Source: WHSW01 sp963846565
GTDB lineage: Bacteria; Actinomycetota; Thermoleophilia; Solirubrobacterales; 70-9
Length of the DNA stretch: 64,000 nt
Direction: 5' to 3'
Assembly (NCBI GenBank): GCA_963846565.1
Contig: CAWJWL010000001.1
Span: forward strand, 62,001 to 126,000
Under the pieces are notes generated by a model. It did not search any database and had not been told where the DNA came from. It saw only the letters and a program-made list of their open reading frames with translations. This document shows, piece by piece, positions 25,718 to 34,213 of the stretch (position 1 is its first letter; each line of letters starts with the position of its first letter). A program made the position numbers and the translations under genes.

Positions 25718-26971
25718 ATGGCCTCGAAGTCACGCTCGCGAGCGGCCAGTCCCTCGCTCGAGTACTCGCTCCTGCTCACGGCGACGCTCTGCCTGCTGGC
25801 CTTCGGCGTGGTCATGGTCTTCAGTGCCAGCTCGACCACCTCGCTCCTCGGTGAGTCCGGCGACGGCGCCTACTACCTGAAGCGCACCCTGCTCTTCGTC
25901 GTCATCGGGCTGCTGATCATGCGCGTGCTCTCGGTCAAGGGCGTGAGGCTGCTGCGGCCGCTGACGCCGCTGGTGCTCGCCGGGTCGTTCGTCCTCTGTG
26001 CCGCGGTCCTGGTCCCGGGGATCGGGATGGAGGTGAACGGCTCGCGCGCCTGGATCGGCGCCGGCAGCTTCCAGATCCAGCCCTCGGAGCTGATGAAGAT
26101 CGCGTTGATCCTCTACGCCGCGAACCTGCTCGCGACCCGGCCGAAGCTGGTCAAAGGCGGGATCGGGCCGCTGATGCCGATCCTCGGGGTCTCCGGCTGC
26201 GGCATCCTGCTCGTCGTCGTCGGCGACCTCGGGACGGCGCTCGTGATCTGCCTCGGCCTCGCCGCCCTCCTCCTCGCCGCGGGCGCCCGCCCCCGCGATC
26301 TCGGCCTCCTCGGCGCCGGCGTCGGCGGGGTCGCGCTGCTGGCCGTGATGATCGAGCCGTATCGGATGGCGCGGATCACGACCTTCCTCGATCCGAGCGG
26401 CGACCCCGGCGGCACCGGCTTCCAGCTGATCCAGGCGAAGATCGCGCTCGGGTCCGGCGGCCTCTTCGGAACCGGGCTCGGGGAGAGCCTCCAGAAGGCC
26501 TTCTACCTGCCCGAGGCGCACACCGACATGATCGCCGCGGTGATCGGCGAGGAGCTCGGGATGCTGGGGATCTTCGCCCTCATCGGCCTCTACGGGATGT
26601 TCGCCTACGCCGGCCTGCGCATCGCTCAGAACGCCCGCGATCGCTACGGCAAGCTGCTCGCCGCGGGGCTCACCTCGCTCGTCCTCGTCCAGGCGCTCGT
26701 CAACCTGCTCGCCGTCTTCGGCCTCGCACCGCTGACCGGCGTGCCGCTGCCGTTCGTCTCCTACGGCAACGCGAGCATGCTCGTCCTCCTCGCCTCCGTC
26801 GGCCTGCTGCTCAACATCGCGCGGGGCGGCAGCGCCGGGACCGCGCGCAAGCCGTCGAGCTCCGATGCGAGACTCCGCGTCGTCGATGGCGCCAAGGGTG
26901 GTCATAGCCGCGGGGGGGACCGCCGGCCACGTCGTGCCCGCACTGGCGGTCGCCGACGAGCTTCGCGCTGA
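25718..26971 (+). CDS. ftsW: septal peptidoglycan polymerase FtsW (SEDS)
   Basis: A SEDS-family glycosyltransferase that polymerises lipid II with FtsI. The 417-residue protein has about 10 hydrophobic segments, VVMVFSASS in the first, GSRAWIGAGSFQIQPSELMK, and PEAHTDMIAAVIGEELG. The usual GGSS-type motif near the last segment reads PFVSYGNASML. The ~45-residue Arg-rich tail after NIARGG is read over the start of murG (overlap of about 86-107 bp), unusually long for this operon. The tail is cytoplasmic. ATG at 25718. Confidence 0.92.
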   Translation: MASKSRSRAASPSLEYSLLLTATLCLLAFGVVMVFSASSTTSLLGESGDGAYYLKRTLLFVVIGLLIMRVLSVKGVRLLRPLTPLVLAGSFVLCAAVLVPGIGMEVNGSRAWIGAGSFQIQPSELMKIALILYAANLLATRPKLVKGGIGPLMPILGVSGCGILLVVVGDLGTALVICLGLAALLLAAGARPRDLGLLGAGVGGVALLAVMIEPYRMARITTFLDPSGDPGGTGFQLIQAKIALGSGGLFGTGLGESLQKAFYLPEAHTDMIAAVIGEELGMLGIFALIGLYGMFAYAGLRIAQNARDRYGKLLAAGLTSLVLVQALVNLLAVFGLAPLTGVPLPFVSYGNASMLVLLASVGLLLNIARGGSAGTARKPSSSDARLRVVDGAKGGHSRGGDRRPRRARTGGRRRASR

Positions 26972-27983
26972 CGGCGCCGACGTCTCTTTCATCGGCACGC
27001 AGGACCGCGCCGAGGCGGATCTCGTCCCCGCCGCGGGCTACGAGATCGAGTTCCTGAACGTCGTCTCACTCGTCGGCCGCAGCCCGCTCCGCGCCGCGGC
27101 GGCGAGCGCGGTCGCCGCGCTGGCGGTGCGCACCGCCCGTGGCCTTCTGCGCCGAAGCGAGGCGGACGCCGTCCTCGGCGGGGGCGGGTACGTGTCGGGT
27201 CCGGTCGGCGTCGCCGCCGTCTCACTCGGGCTGCCGCTGATCATCACCGAGGCGGATCGCCACCTCGGCCTCACCAACCGGATGCTCGCGCGGCGGGCGC
27301 GCCGCGTGTGCCTCGCGTTCCCGATCGCGGGCCGGACCGGCGACCGCTACCTGGTCACCGGGCGACCCGTGCCCGCGGAAGTCGGCGCCGCCGACCCGGG
27401 TCGGGCGCGGAAGCGGTTCGGGATCGATCCCGATGCCCGCGCGCTACTGGTGTTCGGAGGCAGCCAGGGTGCTCGCTCGATCAACATCTGCGCGGTCCAG
27501 GCATTCGCCTCGGCGCCGGACCGCTCCTTCCACGTCCTCCACATCTCCGGGCATCGCGACCACGCGCGGGTCGCATCGATGCTCGCCGAGGCGGGTGACC
27601 CCGGCGCCTACACCCTCGTCGAGTACGAGCCCGGCCTCGCCGACGCGCTCGCGGCGTCCGACCTCGTGCTCGCGCGCTCGGGTGGTTCGATCTTCGAGCT
27701 GGCGGCCGCCGGCCGACCGGCGATCCTGGTTCCCTACCCGCATGCGGCCGCGGACCACCAGGCTGCGAACGCGAACTGGATGGCGGAGGCGGGGGCAGCC
27801 GTGGTGATCGCCGACGATGAGCTCGAGGCGACGTCGCTGCGGGCGCTGACCGCGGGCTTGCTCGCCGACCCCGGGCGGCTCGAGGCGATGGCGACCGCCT
27901 CCGCTGCGCTCGCCCGTCCGGACGCCGCGTGCCGGGTCGCGGCCGAGGTGCTCGGCGCGATCGGCCAAGCTTCCTCCTCGTGA
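26886..27983 (+). CDS. murG: UDP-GlcNAc:lipid I N-acetylglucosamine transferase MurG
   Basis: Converts lipid I to lipid II on the inner face of the membrane. The 365-residue GT28 protein starts MAPRVVIAAGGTAGHVVPAL (glycine loop). It has GYEIEFLNV, ADAVLGGGGYVSGP, VFGGSQGARSIN, YEPGLADALAASDLVLARSGG and PYPHAAADHQAANA. The usual HEQN acceptor-side motif reads ITEADRHLGLTN here. ATG 26886 is preferred; ATG 26865 is possible. Both lie inside the 3' end of ftsW. The end overlaps murC (GTGA). Confidence 0.92.
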   Translation: MAPRVVIAAGGTAGHVVPALAVADELRADGADVSFIGTQDRAEADLVPAAGYEIEFLNVVSLVGRSPLRAAAASAVAALAVRTARGLLRRSEADAVLGGGGYVSGPVGVAAVSLGLPLIITEADRHLGLTNRMLARRARRVCLAFPIAGRTGDRYLVTGRPVPAEVGAADPGRARKRFGIDPDARALLVFGGSQGARSINICAVQAFASAPDRSFHVLHISGHRDHARVASMLAEAGDPGAYTLVEYEPGLADALAASDLVLARSGGSIFELAAAGRPAILVPYPHAAADHQAANANWMAEAGAAVVIADDELEATSLRALTAGLLADPGRLEAMATASAALARPDAACRVAAEVLGAIGQASSS

Positions 27984-29257
27984 ACGGCCGCGAACTTCAC
28001 TTCATCGCCATCGGCGGCGCCGGCATGAGTGGCATCGCGCTCGTCTGCCACCAGCTCGGTGCGACGGTCACCGGATCCGACCGGGCGGAGAGCTCATATC
28101 TCGCGCGCGTTCGCGCCGCCGGCATCGATGCCCGCGTCGGCCATGACGCTGCCGCCGTCCCGCCGGGCGCCGTCGTCGTCGTCTCCACCGCGATTGCGGA
28201 GGACAACCCCGAGCTTGCGGCGGCGAGGGAGCGCGGTCAGCGGGTGATCCACCGCGGCGAGCTACTCGCCGAGCTCTGCGCCCGGAAGCGGCTGATCGCG
28301 GTGGCCGGAACCCACGGAAAGACGACCACGACCGGGATGCTGGTGCACGCGCTCCGCGCCACCGGCGCCGACCCGGCCTTCTTCATCGGCGGCGAGCTCC
28401 CGGGCGCCGGGCCCACCGGGGAGCCGGCGAACGCCGGCTGGGGGTCGGGCGAGTGGGTGATCGCCGAGGCCGACGAGTCGGACGGGAGCTTTCTCGAGCT
28501 GCGCCCGGAGGTCGCCGTGATCACCAACGTCGAACTCGACCACCATTCGCGCTGGGGCTCGCTCGCCGAGCTCAACCGAGCCTTCGCCGAGTTCGTGCGT
28601 CCCGCGGCCGGCGTCGCGGTCGGGGAGGGGGTGGAGGTGGATGCTGCGAGCCCCCGGCGCTTCAACCGCGACGGCCCCGGACCGGCTCTCGAGCTCGCGG
28701 TGCCCGGCGCCCACAACGTCCTCAACGCGCGCGCCGCGCTCGCGGCGCTGGAGCTCGCCGGCGTCGATCCGGCGCCGGCCGCCACGGCTCTGGCGACCTT
28801 CCCGGGCATCAGGCGCCGGCAGGAGCTCAAGGGCGCCACCGGCTCCGGTGCCGCGGTCTACGACGACTATGCACACCACCCGACCGAGGTCGCGGCGACG
28901 CTGGAGGCGCTTCGCGAGCTCGATCCGCGCCGCCTCGTCGCGATCTTCCAGCCGCACCTGTACTCGCGGACGAAGGCGCTTGCGGCCCGGTTCGGCGCCG
29001 CGCTCGCCGCGGCCGACGAGGTCGGCGTCCTCGACGTCTACGCCGCCCGCGAGCAGCCGGTCGGCGACCTCGCCGGAGTCAGCGGCCTCGACGTCGCCCG
29101 GGCGACCGCCGAGCGCGCCGGCGGCAAACCGGTCCTCTGGCTTCGCGACGCCGAGGCGGCGGCGCGGGTGATGCCGGCTCGGTTGGGCTCCGGCGATCTC
29201 GTCGTCACCATCGGTGCCGGCGACATCTACGCACTCGCCGAGGAGCTGGTCGCGTGA
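27980..29257 (+). CDS. murC: UDP-N-acetylmuramate:L-alanine ligase MurC
   Basis: Adds the first amino acid, L-Ala, to UDP-MurNAc. The 425-residue protein starts (GTG 27980) NGRELHFIAIGGAGMSGIAL. It has TGSDRAESSYL, the ATP loop VAGTHGKTTTTGML, EADESDGSFLEL, NVELDHHSRWGS, YDDYAHHPTEVAATLEAL and FQPHLYSRTKALAARFG, the MurC pattern. The GTGA overlaps at both ends (with murG and murB) imply translational coupling. Confidence 0.95.
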   Translation: MNGRELHFIAIGGAGMSGIALVCHQLGATVTGSDRAESSYLARVRAAGIDARVGHDAAAVPPGAVVVVSTAIAEDNPELAAARERGQRVIHRGELLAELCARKRLIAVAGTHGKTTTTGMLVHALRATGADPAFFIGGELPGAGPTGEPANAGWGSGEWVIAEADESDGSFLELRPEVAVITNVELDHHSRWGSLAELNRAFAEFVRPAAGVAVGEGVEVDAASPRRFNRDGPGPALELAVPGAHNVLNARAALAALELAGVDPAPAATALATFPGIRRRQELKGATGSGAAVYDDYAHHPTEVAATLEALRELDPRRLVAIFQPHLYSRTKALAARFGAALAAADEVGVLDVYAAREQPVGDLAGVSGLDVARATAERAGGKPVLWLRDAEAAARVMPARLGSGDLVVTIGAGDIYALAEELVA

Positions 29258-30174
29258 GCCGCCTGCCCGACGGCGTCGAGCGTGACCACTCGCTCGCGCG
29301 GCTGACCACGGTGCGCGCCGGCGGCGCGGCGGAGCTCTTCGCGCGGCCCTCGAGCGACGGGGAGCTCAGCTCGCTGCTCGCCTGGGCCGCTGCCGAGAGC
29401 CATCCGGTCGAGGTCGTCGGCTCGGGGTCGAACCTGCTGGTCGCCGACGCCGGGGTTCCGGGACTGGTGTTGAAGCTCGCCGGGGAGCTGACCGCGCTCG
29501 AGCGCGACGGGACCCGCGTCCGCGCGGGCGGCGGCGTCCGGCTGCCTTCGGCGGCGGCGAAGGTGGCCGGGTGGGGCCTCACCGGGCTCGAGTTCGGCGT
29601 CAACATCCCGGGGACCGTCGGCGGCGCGGTGCGAATGAACGCGAACGCTTACGGCGGCGAGCTCGCCCGGGTCCTCGAATGGGTCGAGGTCTCGACCGCC
29701 GAGGGCACCGAGCGCCGCCACCCGGACGATCTCGGCTTCGAGTACCGCCGCTCGAATCTCGGCGCCGGCGAGGTCGTTGCGAGGGCGTCTTTCGGCCTCG
29801 AGGAGGGGGTGTCCGAGGAGGTCAAGGCCACGATGGCCGCAATGCGCTCGCGGCGTCACGAGGCGCAGCCTTCCGGGATCAAGACCTTCGGCTCCACGTT
29901 CAAGAACCCCGATCCCGACGACCCGGGGGTGGAGGGGATGACCGCCGGCCAGCTGCTCGAGGCCGCGGGCTGCCAGGGCCTTGCCGTCGGCGGCGCGCGC
30001 TTCTCACCCAAGCACGCGAACTTCGTCGAGAACACCGGCTCGGCGTCGACCGCGGACGTGCTCGGCTTGATGGCCGAGGGCCGCCGGCGCGTCCACGAAC
30101 GCTTCGGGGTCGTGCTCGAGCCCGAGGTTCAGGTGCTGGGCCCGGCCGAGTGGCCTGACGCCTGGGAGCTCTGA
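29254..30174 (+). CDS. murB: UDP-N-acetylenolpyruvoylglucosamine reductase MurB
   Basis: FAD/NADPH enzyme that reduces UDP-GlcNAc-enolpyruvate to UDP-MurNAc. The 306-residue protein has HSLARLTTVRAGGAAELF, VVGSGSNLLVADAG (FAD), GLTGLEFGVNIPGTVGGAVRMNANAYGG, EYRRSNLG and the catalytic Ser in FGSTFKNPDP. The short form without the extra loop indicates the MurB II type. The start GTG at 29254 overlaps the murC stop. Followed by ftsQ after 40 bp. Confidence 0.94.
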   Translation: MSRLPDGVERDHSLARLTTVRAGGAAELFARPSSDGELSSLLAWAAAESHPVEVVGSGSNLLVADAGVPGLVLKLAGELTALERDGTRVRAGGGVRLPSAAAKVAGWGLTGLEFGVNIPGTVGGAVRMNANAYGGELARVLEWVEVSTAEGTERRHPDDLGFEYRRSNLGAGEVVARASFGLEEGVSEEVKATMAAMRSRRHEAQPSGIKTFGSTFKNPDPDDPGVEGMTAGQLLEAAGCQGLAVGGARFSPKHANFVENTGSASTADVLGLMAEGRRRVHERFGVVLEPEVQVLGPAEWPDAWEL

Positions 30175-30214
30175 ACGGAAGGAGGGACGCCCCCGGGCGG
30201 CGAAGTAGGCACGG

Positions 30215-31141
30215 ATGGGCCGCTCCTCCGCATCGACCGCAGCCGGACGCCGCCGTTCCACCCCGCGCAAGGGCCCCGCTCGAAAACGCGCAGCGACCGG
30301 CCACAAGCCCGCACGCAAATCGCCGCCGCGCAAGCCGGCGAACCGGAAGCCCGCGGCGAAGAGGCCGGCGGCGAAGCGGCCCGCGGCGCGGAGGCTCTCC
30401 CTCGGAGAGCTCGGTTGGCGGGCGCGCGGTCTGATCCTCATCGTCGTGCTCGTCGTCGCGGCGGGCGGCTACTGGTTCTGGTTCCGCGATTCCTCCTTCG
30501 TCGCGATCAACGACGTCGATGTCGTCGGCACGACCAGCGGCGAGGGGCCCGCCGTGGTCGAGGAGCTGACCGCCGCCGCCGAGGAGATGTCGACGCTGAA
30601 CGTCGACCGCGGGCGGCTCGAGGAGATCGCGACCTCGTTCCGCACGATCGCTGCCGTCGACGTCGATCCCAACTTTCCCCACGGACTCCGCCTGGAGCTT
30701 TCAGAGCGCCCGCCGGCAATGCTTGCCGCGAACGGGGAGAAGGAGGCCGACGCGATCCCCGTGGCCGCCGACGGAACCGTGCTCGCGGGCGTCCCGGTGC
30801 CCGAGGACGACGGCCTGCCCATGCTCGACCTCGGCAATTCGCCGGCCGGCGGCGAACTCGGCGGCGAGGCACTCGAGAAGGCCCTCGTCGCGGGCGCGGC
30901 ACCCGCGCCCCTGCGAGCCCTGATCGGCGACGTCGAGGAGACCAAGGATTTCGGCCTCGTCGTCACGCTCGAGGGCGGCTTCCCGGTCCGCTTCGGGTCT
31001 CCCGACGGCGTCGCGGCGAAGTGGAACGCGGCTGCCGCCGTGCTCGCCGACCCGGAGCTCGAGTACGCGTCGTATGTCGACGTCCGCGTCCCCGGCCGCC
31101 CCGTCGCCGGCGGTGCGGCGAAGCCGGCCGAGGAGCTGTAG
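30215..31141 (+). CDS. ftsQ: cell division protein FtsQ (POTRA domain)
   Basis: The 308-residue bitopic protein has a strongly basic cytoplasmic tail of about 60 residues (KxxPAxKRPAAKRPAARR), a transmembrane helix (about 72-90, LILIVVLVVAAGGYWFWF) and a POTRA domain (about 93-165, FVAINDVDVVGT ... VDVDPNFPHGLRLELSERPP). FtsQ/DivIB links FtsL/FtsB to FtsW/FtsI in the divisome. Position between murB and ftsZ is canonical. ATG at 30215. GGAGGG near 30179 is too far away to be its ribosome-binding site. Confidence 0.88.
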   Translation: MGRSSASTAAGRRRSTPRKGPARKRAATGHKPARKSPPRKPANRKPAAKRPAAKRPAARRLSLGELGWRARGLILIVVLVVAAGGYWFWFRDSSFVAINDVDVVGTTSGEGPAVVEELTAAAEEMSTLNVDRGRLEEIATSFRTIAAVDVDPNFPHGLRLELSERPPAMLAANGEKEADAIPVAADGTVLAGVPVPEDDGLPMLDLGNSPAGGELGGEALEKALVAGAAPAPLRALIGDVEETKDFGLVVTLEGGFPVRFGSPDGVAAKWNAAAAVLADPELEYASYVDVRVPGRPVAGGAAKPAEEL

Positions 31142-31257
31142 CCGGATCAAGACGTATTCTCGACCCGGGCTTGAGACTTTAGTAATTACGTAGACCCTCG
31201 ACTCATGGTCGAGAGTGGGGGCGCTGCAGGATCCTGTGCGGGGCAGGACTGCGGAGA

Positions 31258-31286
31258 TTGACACAGACGGCTCGATACCCTACGGT
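31258..31286 (+). promoter_or_regulatory. ftsZ promoter
   Basis: TTGACA (31258-31263), a 17-bp spacer, then TACGGT (31281-31286): a perfect -35 and an actinobacterial TAnnnT -10. It would start ftsZ transcription near 31293 independently of the upstream mur genes. Confidence 0.7.
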
Positions 31287-31345
31287 CGATCCCACGTTCA
31301 GGCTGCTCCAAGCGAAAACACTCAACTATCGCTTCAGCCTCGGAC

Positions 31346-31391
31346 GTCAACTCGAACAACTCGTATCGGCGTAGAACCGGGTCAACTCGAA
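31346..31391 (+). repeat. 11-bp direct repeat in the ftsZ leader
   Basis: GTCAACTCGAA at 31346-31356 and again, identical, at 31381-31391, starts 35 bp apart. It lies between the proposed ftsZ promoter and the ATG, the second copy 18 bp before the start. It may be a regulator or RNA-binding site. Confidence 0.55.
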
Positions 31392-31408
31392 AGGGAACGG
31401 ACAGGCAA

Positions 31409-32494
31409 ATGGTCGAGTCCTCCTACCTCGCGGTCATAAAGGTCGTCGGCGCCGGCGGCGGCGGGACCAACGCGGTCAGCCGCATGGTCGACGCCGGGCT
31501 CAAGGGCGTCGAGTTCATCGCGATCAACACGGACGTCCAGGCACTCCAGTCGTGCGAGGCGGACATCAAGCTTGCCGCCGGGCACCAGCTCACGCATGGG
31601 CTCGGAGCCGGCGCGAACCCCGAAGTCGGCGCGGGCGCCGCGGCGGAGTCGCGCGACGACATCAAGGAGGCGCTGAAGGGCGCCGACATGGTCTTCGTCA
31701 CCGCCGGCGAGGGCGGCGGCACCGGCACCGGCGCGGCGCCGGTCATCGCCGAGATCGCGAAGGAGGAGATCGGTGCGCTCACCGTCGGCGTCGTGACGAA
31801 GCCGTTCGAGTTCGAGGGCGCGCGCCGGATGCAGCAGGCGATGGACGGCATCGACAAGCTGCGGGCGAAGGTCGACACGCTGATCATCGTCCCGAACCAG
31901 AAGCTGCTCGAGGTCGTCGAGCGCCGGACCTCCGTCCAGGAGGCCTTCCGGATGGCCGACGACATCCTCCGCCAGGGCGTCCAGGGCATCACCGACCTGA
32001 TCACGACCCCGGGTCAGATCAACCTCGACTTCGCCGACGTCCGCACCGTGATGGCGGACGCCGGCTCGGCGATGATGGGGATCGGCACCGCCGCGGGCGA
32101 GAACCGCGCGCTCGAGGCGGCGAAGATGGCGATCTCCTCGCCGCTGATGGAGGAGTCGCTCGAGGGCGCGACCGGCATGCTCCTCAACTTCACCGGCTCC
32201 GACGACCTCAACCTGTTCGAGGTCAACGAGGCGGCGCAGATCGTCGTCGACACCGCGGACAAGGGCGCGAACATCATCTTCGGCACCGTGATCGACCCGA
32301 GCGTCGCCGACGAGGTCAAGGTGACCGTGATCGCGACCGGGTTCGAGGGTCGCGAGACGCTCGCGCGCAAGCCGATGCAGGTCCGCGAGCGCGGGCGCCG
32401 CCGCCAGGTCGGCCAGCTGCCGGACCGCGAGCGCCGCGAGCTCACGGTCTCCGACGACGACATCGACGTGCCGCCGTTCCTGCGCGGGAGCTGA
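31409..32494 (+). CDS. ftsZ: cell division protein FtsZ
   Basis: Tubulin-like GTPase that forms the Z ring. The 361-residue protein has IKVVGAGGGGTNAVSRM (T1), the tubulin signature GEGGGTGTGAAPVIAEIA, INTDVQAL, NQKLLEVVERRTS, the T7 loop NLDFADVRTVMADAGSAMMG with its catalytic Asp, and the C-terminal anchor DIDVPPFLRGS that binds SepF/FtsA-type partners. AGHQLTHGLGAGANPEVG replaces the more usual IGxxLTRGLGAG. ATG at 31409. No ftsA follows. Confidence 0.96.
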   Translation: MVESSYLAVIKVVGAGGGGTNAVSRMVDAGLKGVEFIAINTDVQALQSCEADIKLAAGHQLTHGLGAGANPEVGAGAAAESRDDIKEALKGADMVFVTAGEGGGTGTGAAPVIAEIAKEEIGALTVGVVTKPFEFEGARRMQQAMDGIDKLRAKVDTLIIVPNQKLLEVVERRTSVQEAFRMADDILRQGVQGITDLITTPGQINLDFADVRTVMADAGSAMMGIGTAAGENRALEAAKMAISSPLMEESLEGATGMLLNFTGSDDLNLFEVNEAAQIVVDTADKGANIIFGTVIDPSVADEVKVTVIATGFEGRETLARKPMQVRERGRRRQVGQLPDRERRELTVSDDDIDVPPFLRGS

Positions 32495-32549
32495 GCGAAG
32501 CATCGGCAGCGCTCCGCAACTCGCCCCCGACGAGCCGGTTAACTCAGGG

Positions 32550-33266
32550 ATGGGTGTTAGGCGGATACCGGGCTCGGCGAGCGTGCTTCTGGCCCTCACG
32601 GCGCTTGTGCTCGCGCTCTCGGGAGCGGCGGTCGCGCTGCCGGGGAAGAACACGGTCTCCGCCGATGACATCAAGAAGAACGCGGTCCGCTCGAAGGAGA
32701 TCGACGGCAAGTCGGTCAAGGCGGGCGACGTCGCCGACAACACGCTGACAACGAAGCAGGTGAAGGCCGAGTCGCTGACCCCGGCGGACATCTCGGGCCT
32801 CTCGATCTCCGACGAGTCGCTGATCCGGGTCGCCGCTCACGAGTCCGCGGGCGGGATCGCCGCCGCGCGCGCCGCGGCGCCGGAGACGATCCTCTACGAG
32901 GACGACGGGCTCAGCGTCTACGCGAAGTGCTACCGCGACTCGCTCGCCGGCGCGACCGAGGGCGCGATCTTCGGTCGCACCAACGACGACGGCGCACTGC
33001 TCGCCGGCGAGGCGGCCGGGCTTCCAAACGACGATGCCGCCCCCCTCAACCAGGGGACACCGGAGGTGGCACGCCAGATCGACGCCGAGAGCGTCAACGT
33101 GCCGAACGCCGCGGACTTCGGAGTCGCAGACGGAGCGCTCGCCGACGCCGATGGGACTTCGTTCCGCCTGCTGACGACGATCGGCGCCAAGCAGGGAAGC
33201 TTCTCCGGCGACGATGCCTTCGGCTCCGGCAACGCGTGCGTGTTCGCTCTCACCGTCGTCGGCTAG
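32550..33266 (+). CDS. secreted repeat protein, paralogue of the next gene
   Basis: The 238-residue protein has a signal segment (SVLLALTALVLALSGAAVALPG) and then short repeats built on a K-x-G/N-S/A-V/L-x-x-x-x-I pattern (DDIKKNAVRSKEIDGKSV, KAGDVADNTLTTKQVKAESL). These resemble the beta-roll linkers common in Thermoleophilia secreted proteins. The C-terminal domain (about 85-238) has one Cys pair: AKCYRDSLAG and GSGNACVFALTVVG. The gene at 33324 shares this plan and motif positions. Function unknown. It separates ftsZ from the gcv genes. Confidence 0.72.
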   Translation: MGVRRIPGSASVLLALTALVLALSGAAVALPGKNTVSADDIKKNAVRSKEIDGKSVKAGDVADNTLTTKQVKAESLTPADISGLSISDESLIRVAAHESAGGIAAARAAAPETILYEDDGLSVYAKCYRDSLAGATEGAIFGRTNDDGALLAGEAAGLPNDDAAPLNQGTPEVARQIDAESVNVPNAADFGVADGALADADGTSFRLLTTIGAKQGSFSGDDAFGSGNACVFALTVVG

Positions 33267-33323
33267 CGATTTCCAGACGTACAGCATGAGACCAGGGAAA
33301 CCAATCGAAGGAGGACGTAAGAG

Positions 33324-34175
33324 ATGAGTTGGATCTCCAAGAGTCGCCCGTCGCCGGCGATGATCGTCGCGATGGCGGCGCTCGTGATGGCGATGTCCGG
33401 CGCCGCGATCGCGCTGCCCGGCAAGGGCAAGGTGCAGACCAATGACCTGAAGAACGGCTCCGTGACGAAGAAGAAGATCGCCAAGGGCGCGGTCGGTTCG
33501 GCGCAGATCATCGGCAAGTCGATCAAGGGCAACCGGCTCAAGGACGGCGCCGTGAAGAGCAAGCAGCTCGCTGAGAACGCGGTCTCGAACAAGAAGGTCG
33601 AAGCGCAGGCGATCACCGCCGACAAGGTCAAGGACGGCTCCCTGACCGGCAAGCAGGTTGCGGCCGAGGGCATCTCGAGCGGCAACATCAGCGACTACGC
33701 GGTCATCGGCAACGCGACGGGGCCATTCGTCAAGCTCGCCGCGACCGACGCTGCGACGGCAGCGGCCGGACGCAGTGACGCGCCTGCGGCGGAGCTCTTC
33801 AAGAAGGGTCAGCTCACCGTGACGGCGAAGTGCTTCCGCGATACCGCGGGCAACGACGTCTACGCGGAGGTCTACGCCGGTACGTCCACTGACGGCGCGA
33901 CCTTCACCTCGTTCACCGACGCGCTTCTCGGCGGCAACGCAGCAGCCGATTTCCTCAACGACGACTCGGCGCTCGCCGACCGCCAGATCGCCACCGTTTC
34001 GGCGGGCGCGACGAGCGCGAACATGGGCGTCAGCAGCTTCGGCGCCAACGGCGTCGACGGTACCGCGCTCAACGGGCAGGTCACCGCAGCCGCGAAGAAC
34101 GGCGCGCTCGCCGGCGGCAACGGCGTGTACGGCGACGGCAACGTCTGCATCTTCAGCGGGCAGATCGCCGGTTAG
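33324..34175 (+). CDS. secreted repeat protein, paralogue of the preceding gene
   Basis: The 283-residue protein has a signal segment (MIVAMAALVMAMSGAAIALPG) followed by about eight degenerate units such as LKNGSVTKKKI, LKDGAVKSKQL, AENAVSNKKV and VKDGSLTGKQV. The C-terminal domain has AKCFRDTAGNDVYAEV and YGDGNVCIFSGQIAG, parallel to AKCYRD and ACVF in the gene before it. A strong AAGGAGG lies 8-9 bases before ATG 33324, suggesting high expression. Probably an abundant surface or secreted protein of unknown function; a tandem duplicate of 32550-33266 with a longer repeat region. Confidence 0.74.
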   Translation: MSWISKSRPSPAMIVAMAALVMAMSGAAIALPGKGKVQTNDLKNGSVTKKKIAKGAVGSAQIIGKSIKGNRLKDGAVKSKQLAENAVSNKKVEAQAITADKVKDGSLTGKQVAAEGISSGNISDYAVIGNATGPFVKLAATDAATAAAGRSDAPAAELFKKGQLTVTAKCFRDTAGNDVYAEVYAGTSTDGATFTSFTDALLGGNAAADFLNDDSALADRQIATVSAGATSANMGVSSFGANGVDGTALNGQVTAAAKNGALAGGNGVYGDGNVCIFSGQIAG

Positions 34176-34213
34176 TACGCGTAAGGATCGGACCTGGGGC
34201 TAGCCTGGGCGTC

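Larger units (their letters stand above)
31142..31408. promoter_or_regulatory. ftsZ upstream region
   Basis: A 267-bp gap between ftsQ and ftsZ. It holds a CTCGAC-TCATG-GTCGAG hairpin near 31197, a perfect 10-bp palindrome CAGGATCCTG (31227-31236), the candidate promoter 31258-31286, and an 11-bp direct repeat (31346-31356 and 31381-31391). The leader downstream of the promoter would be about 115 nt. No coding frame is convincing. Confidence 0.6.

Noticed and set aside
34176..34213. Glycine riboswitch before gcvT
   Set aside because: Only 38 bp separate the previous stop from the gcvT start, too short for one, and no paired aptamer pattern is seen upstream.
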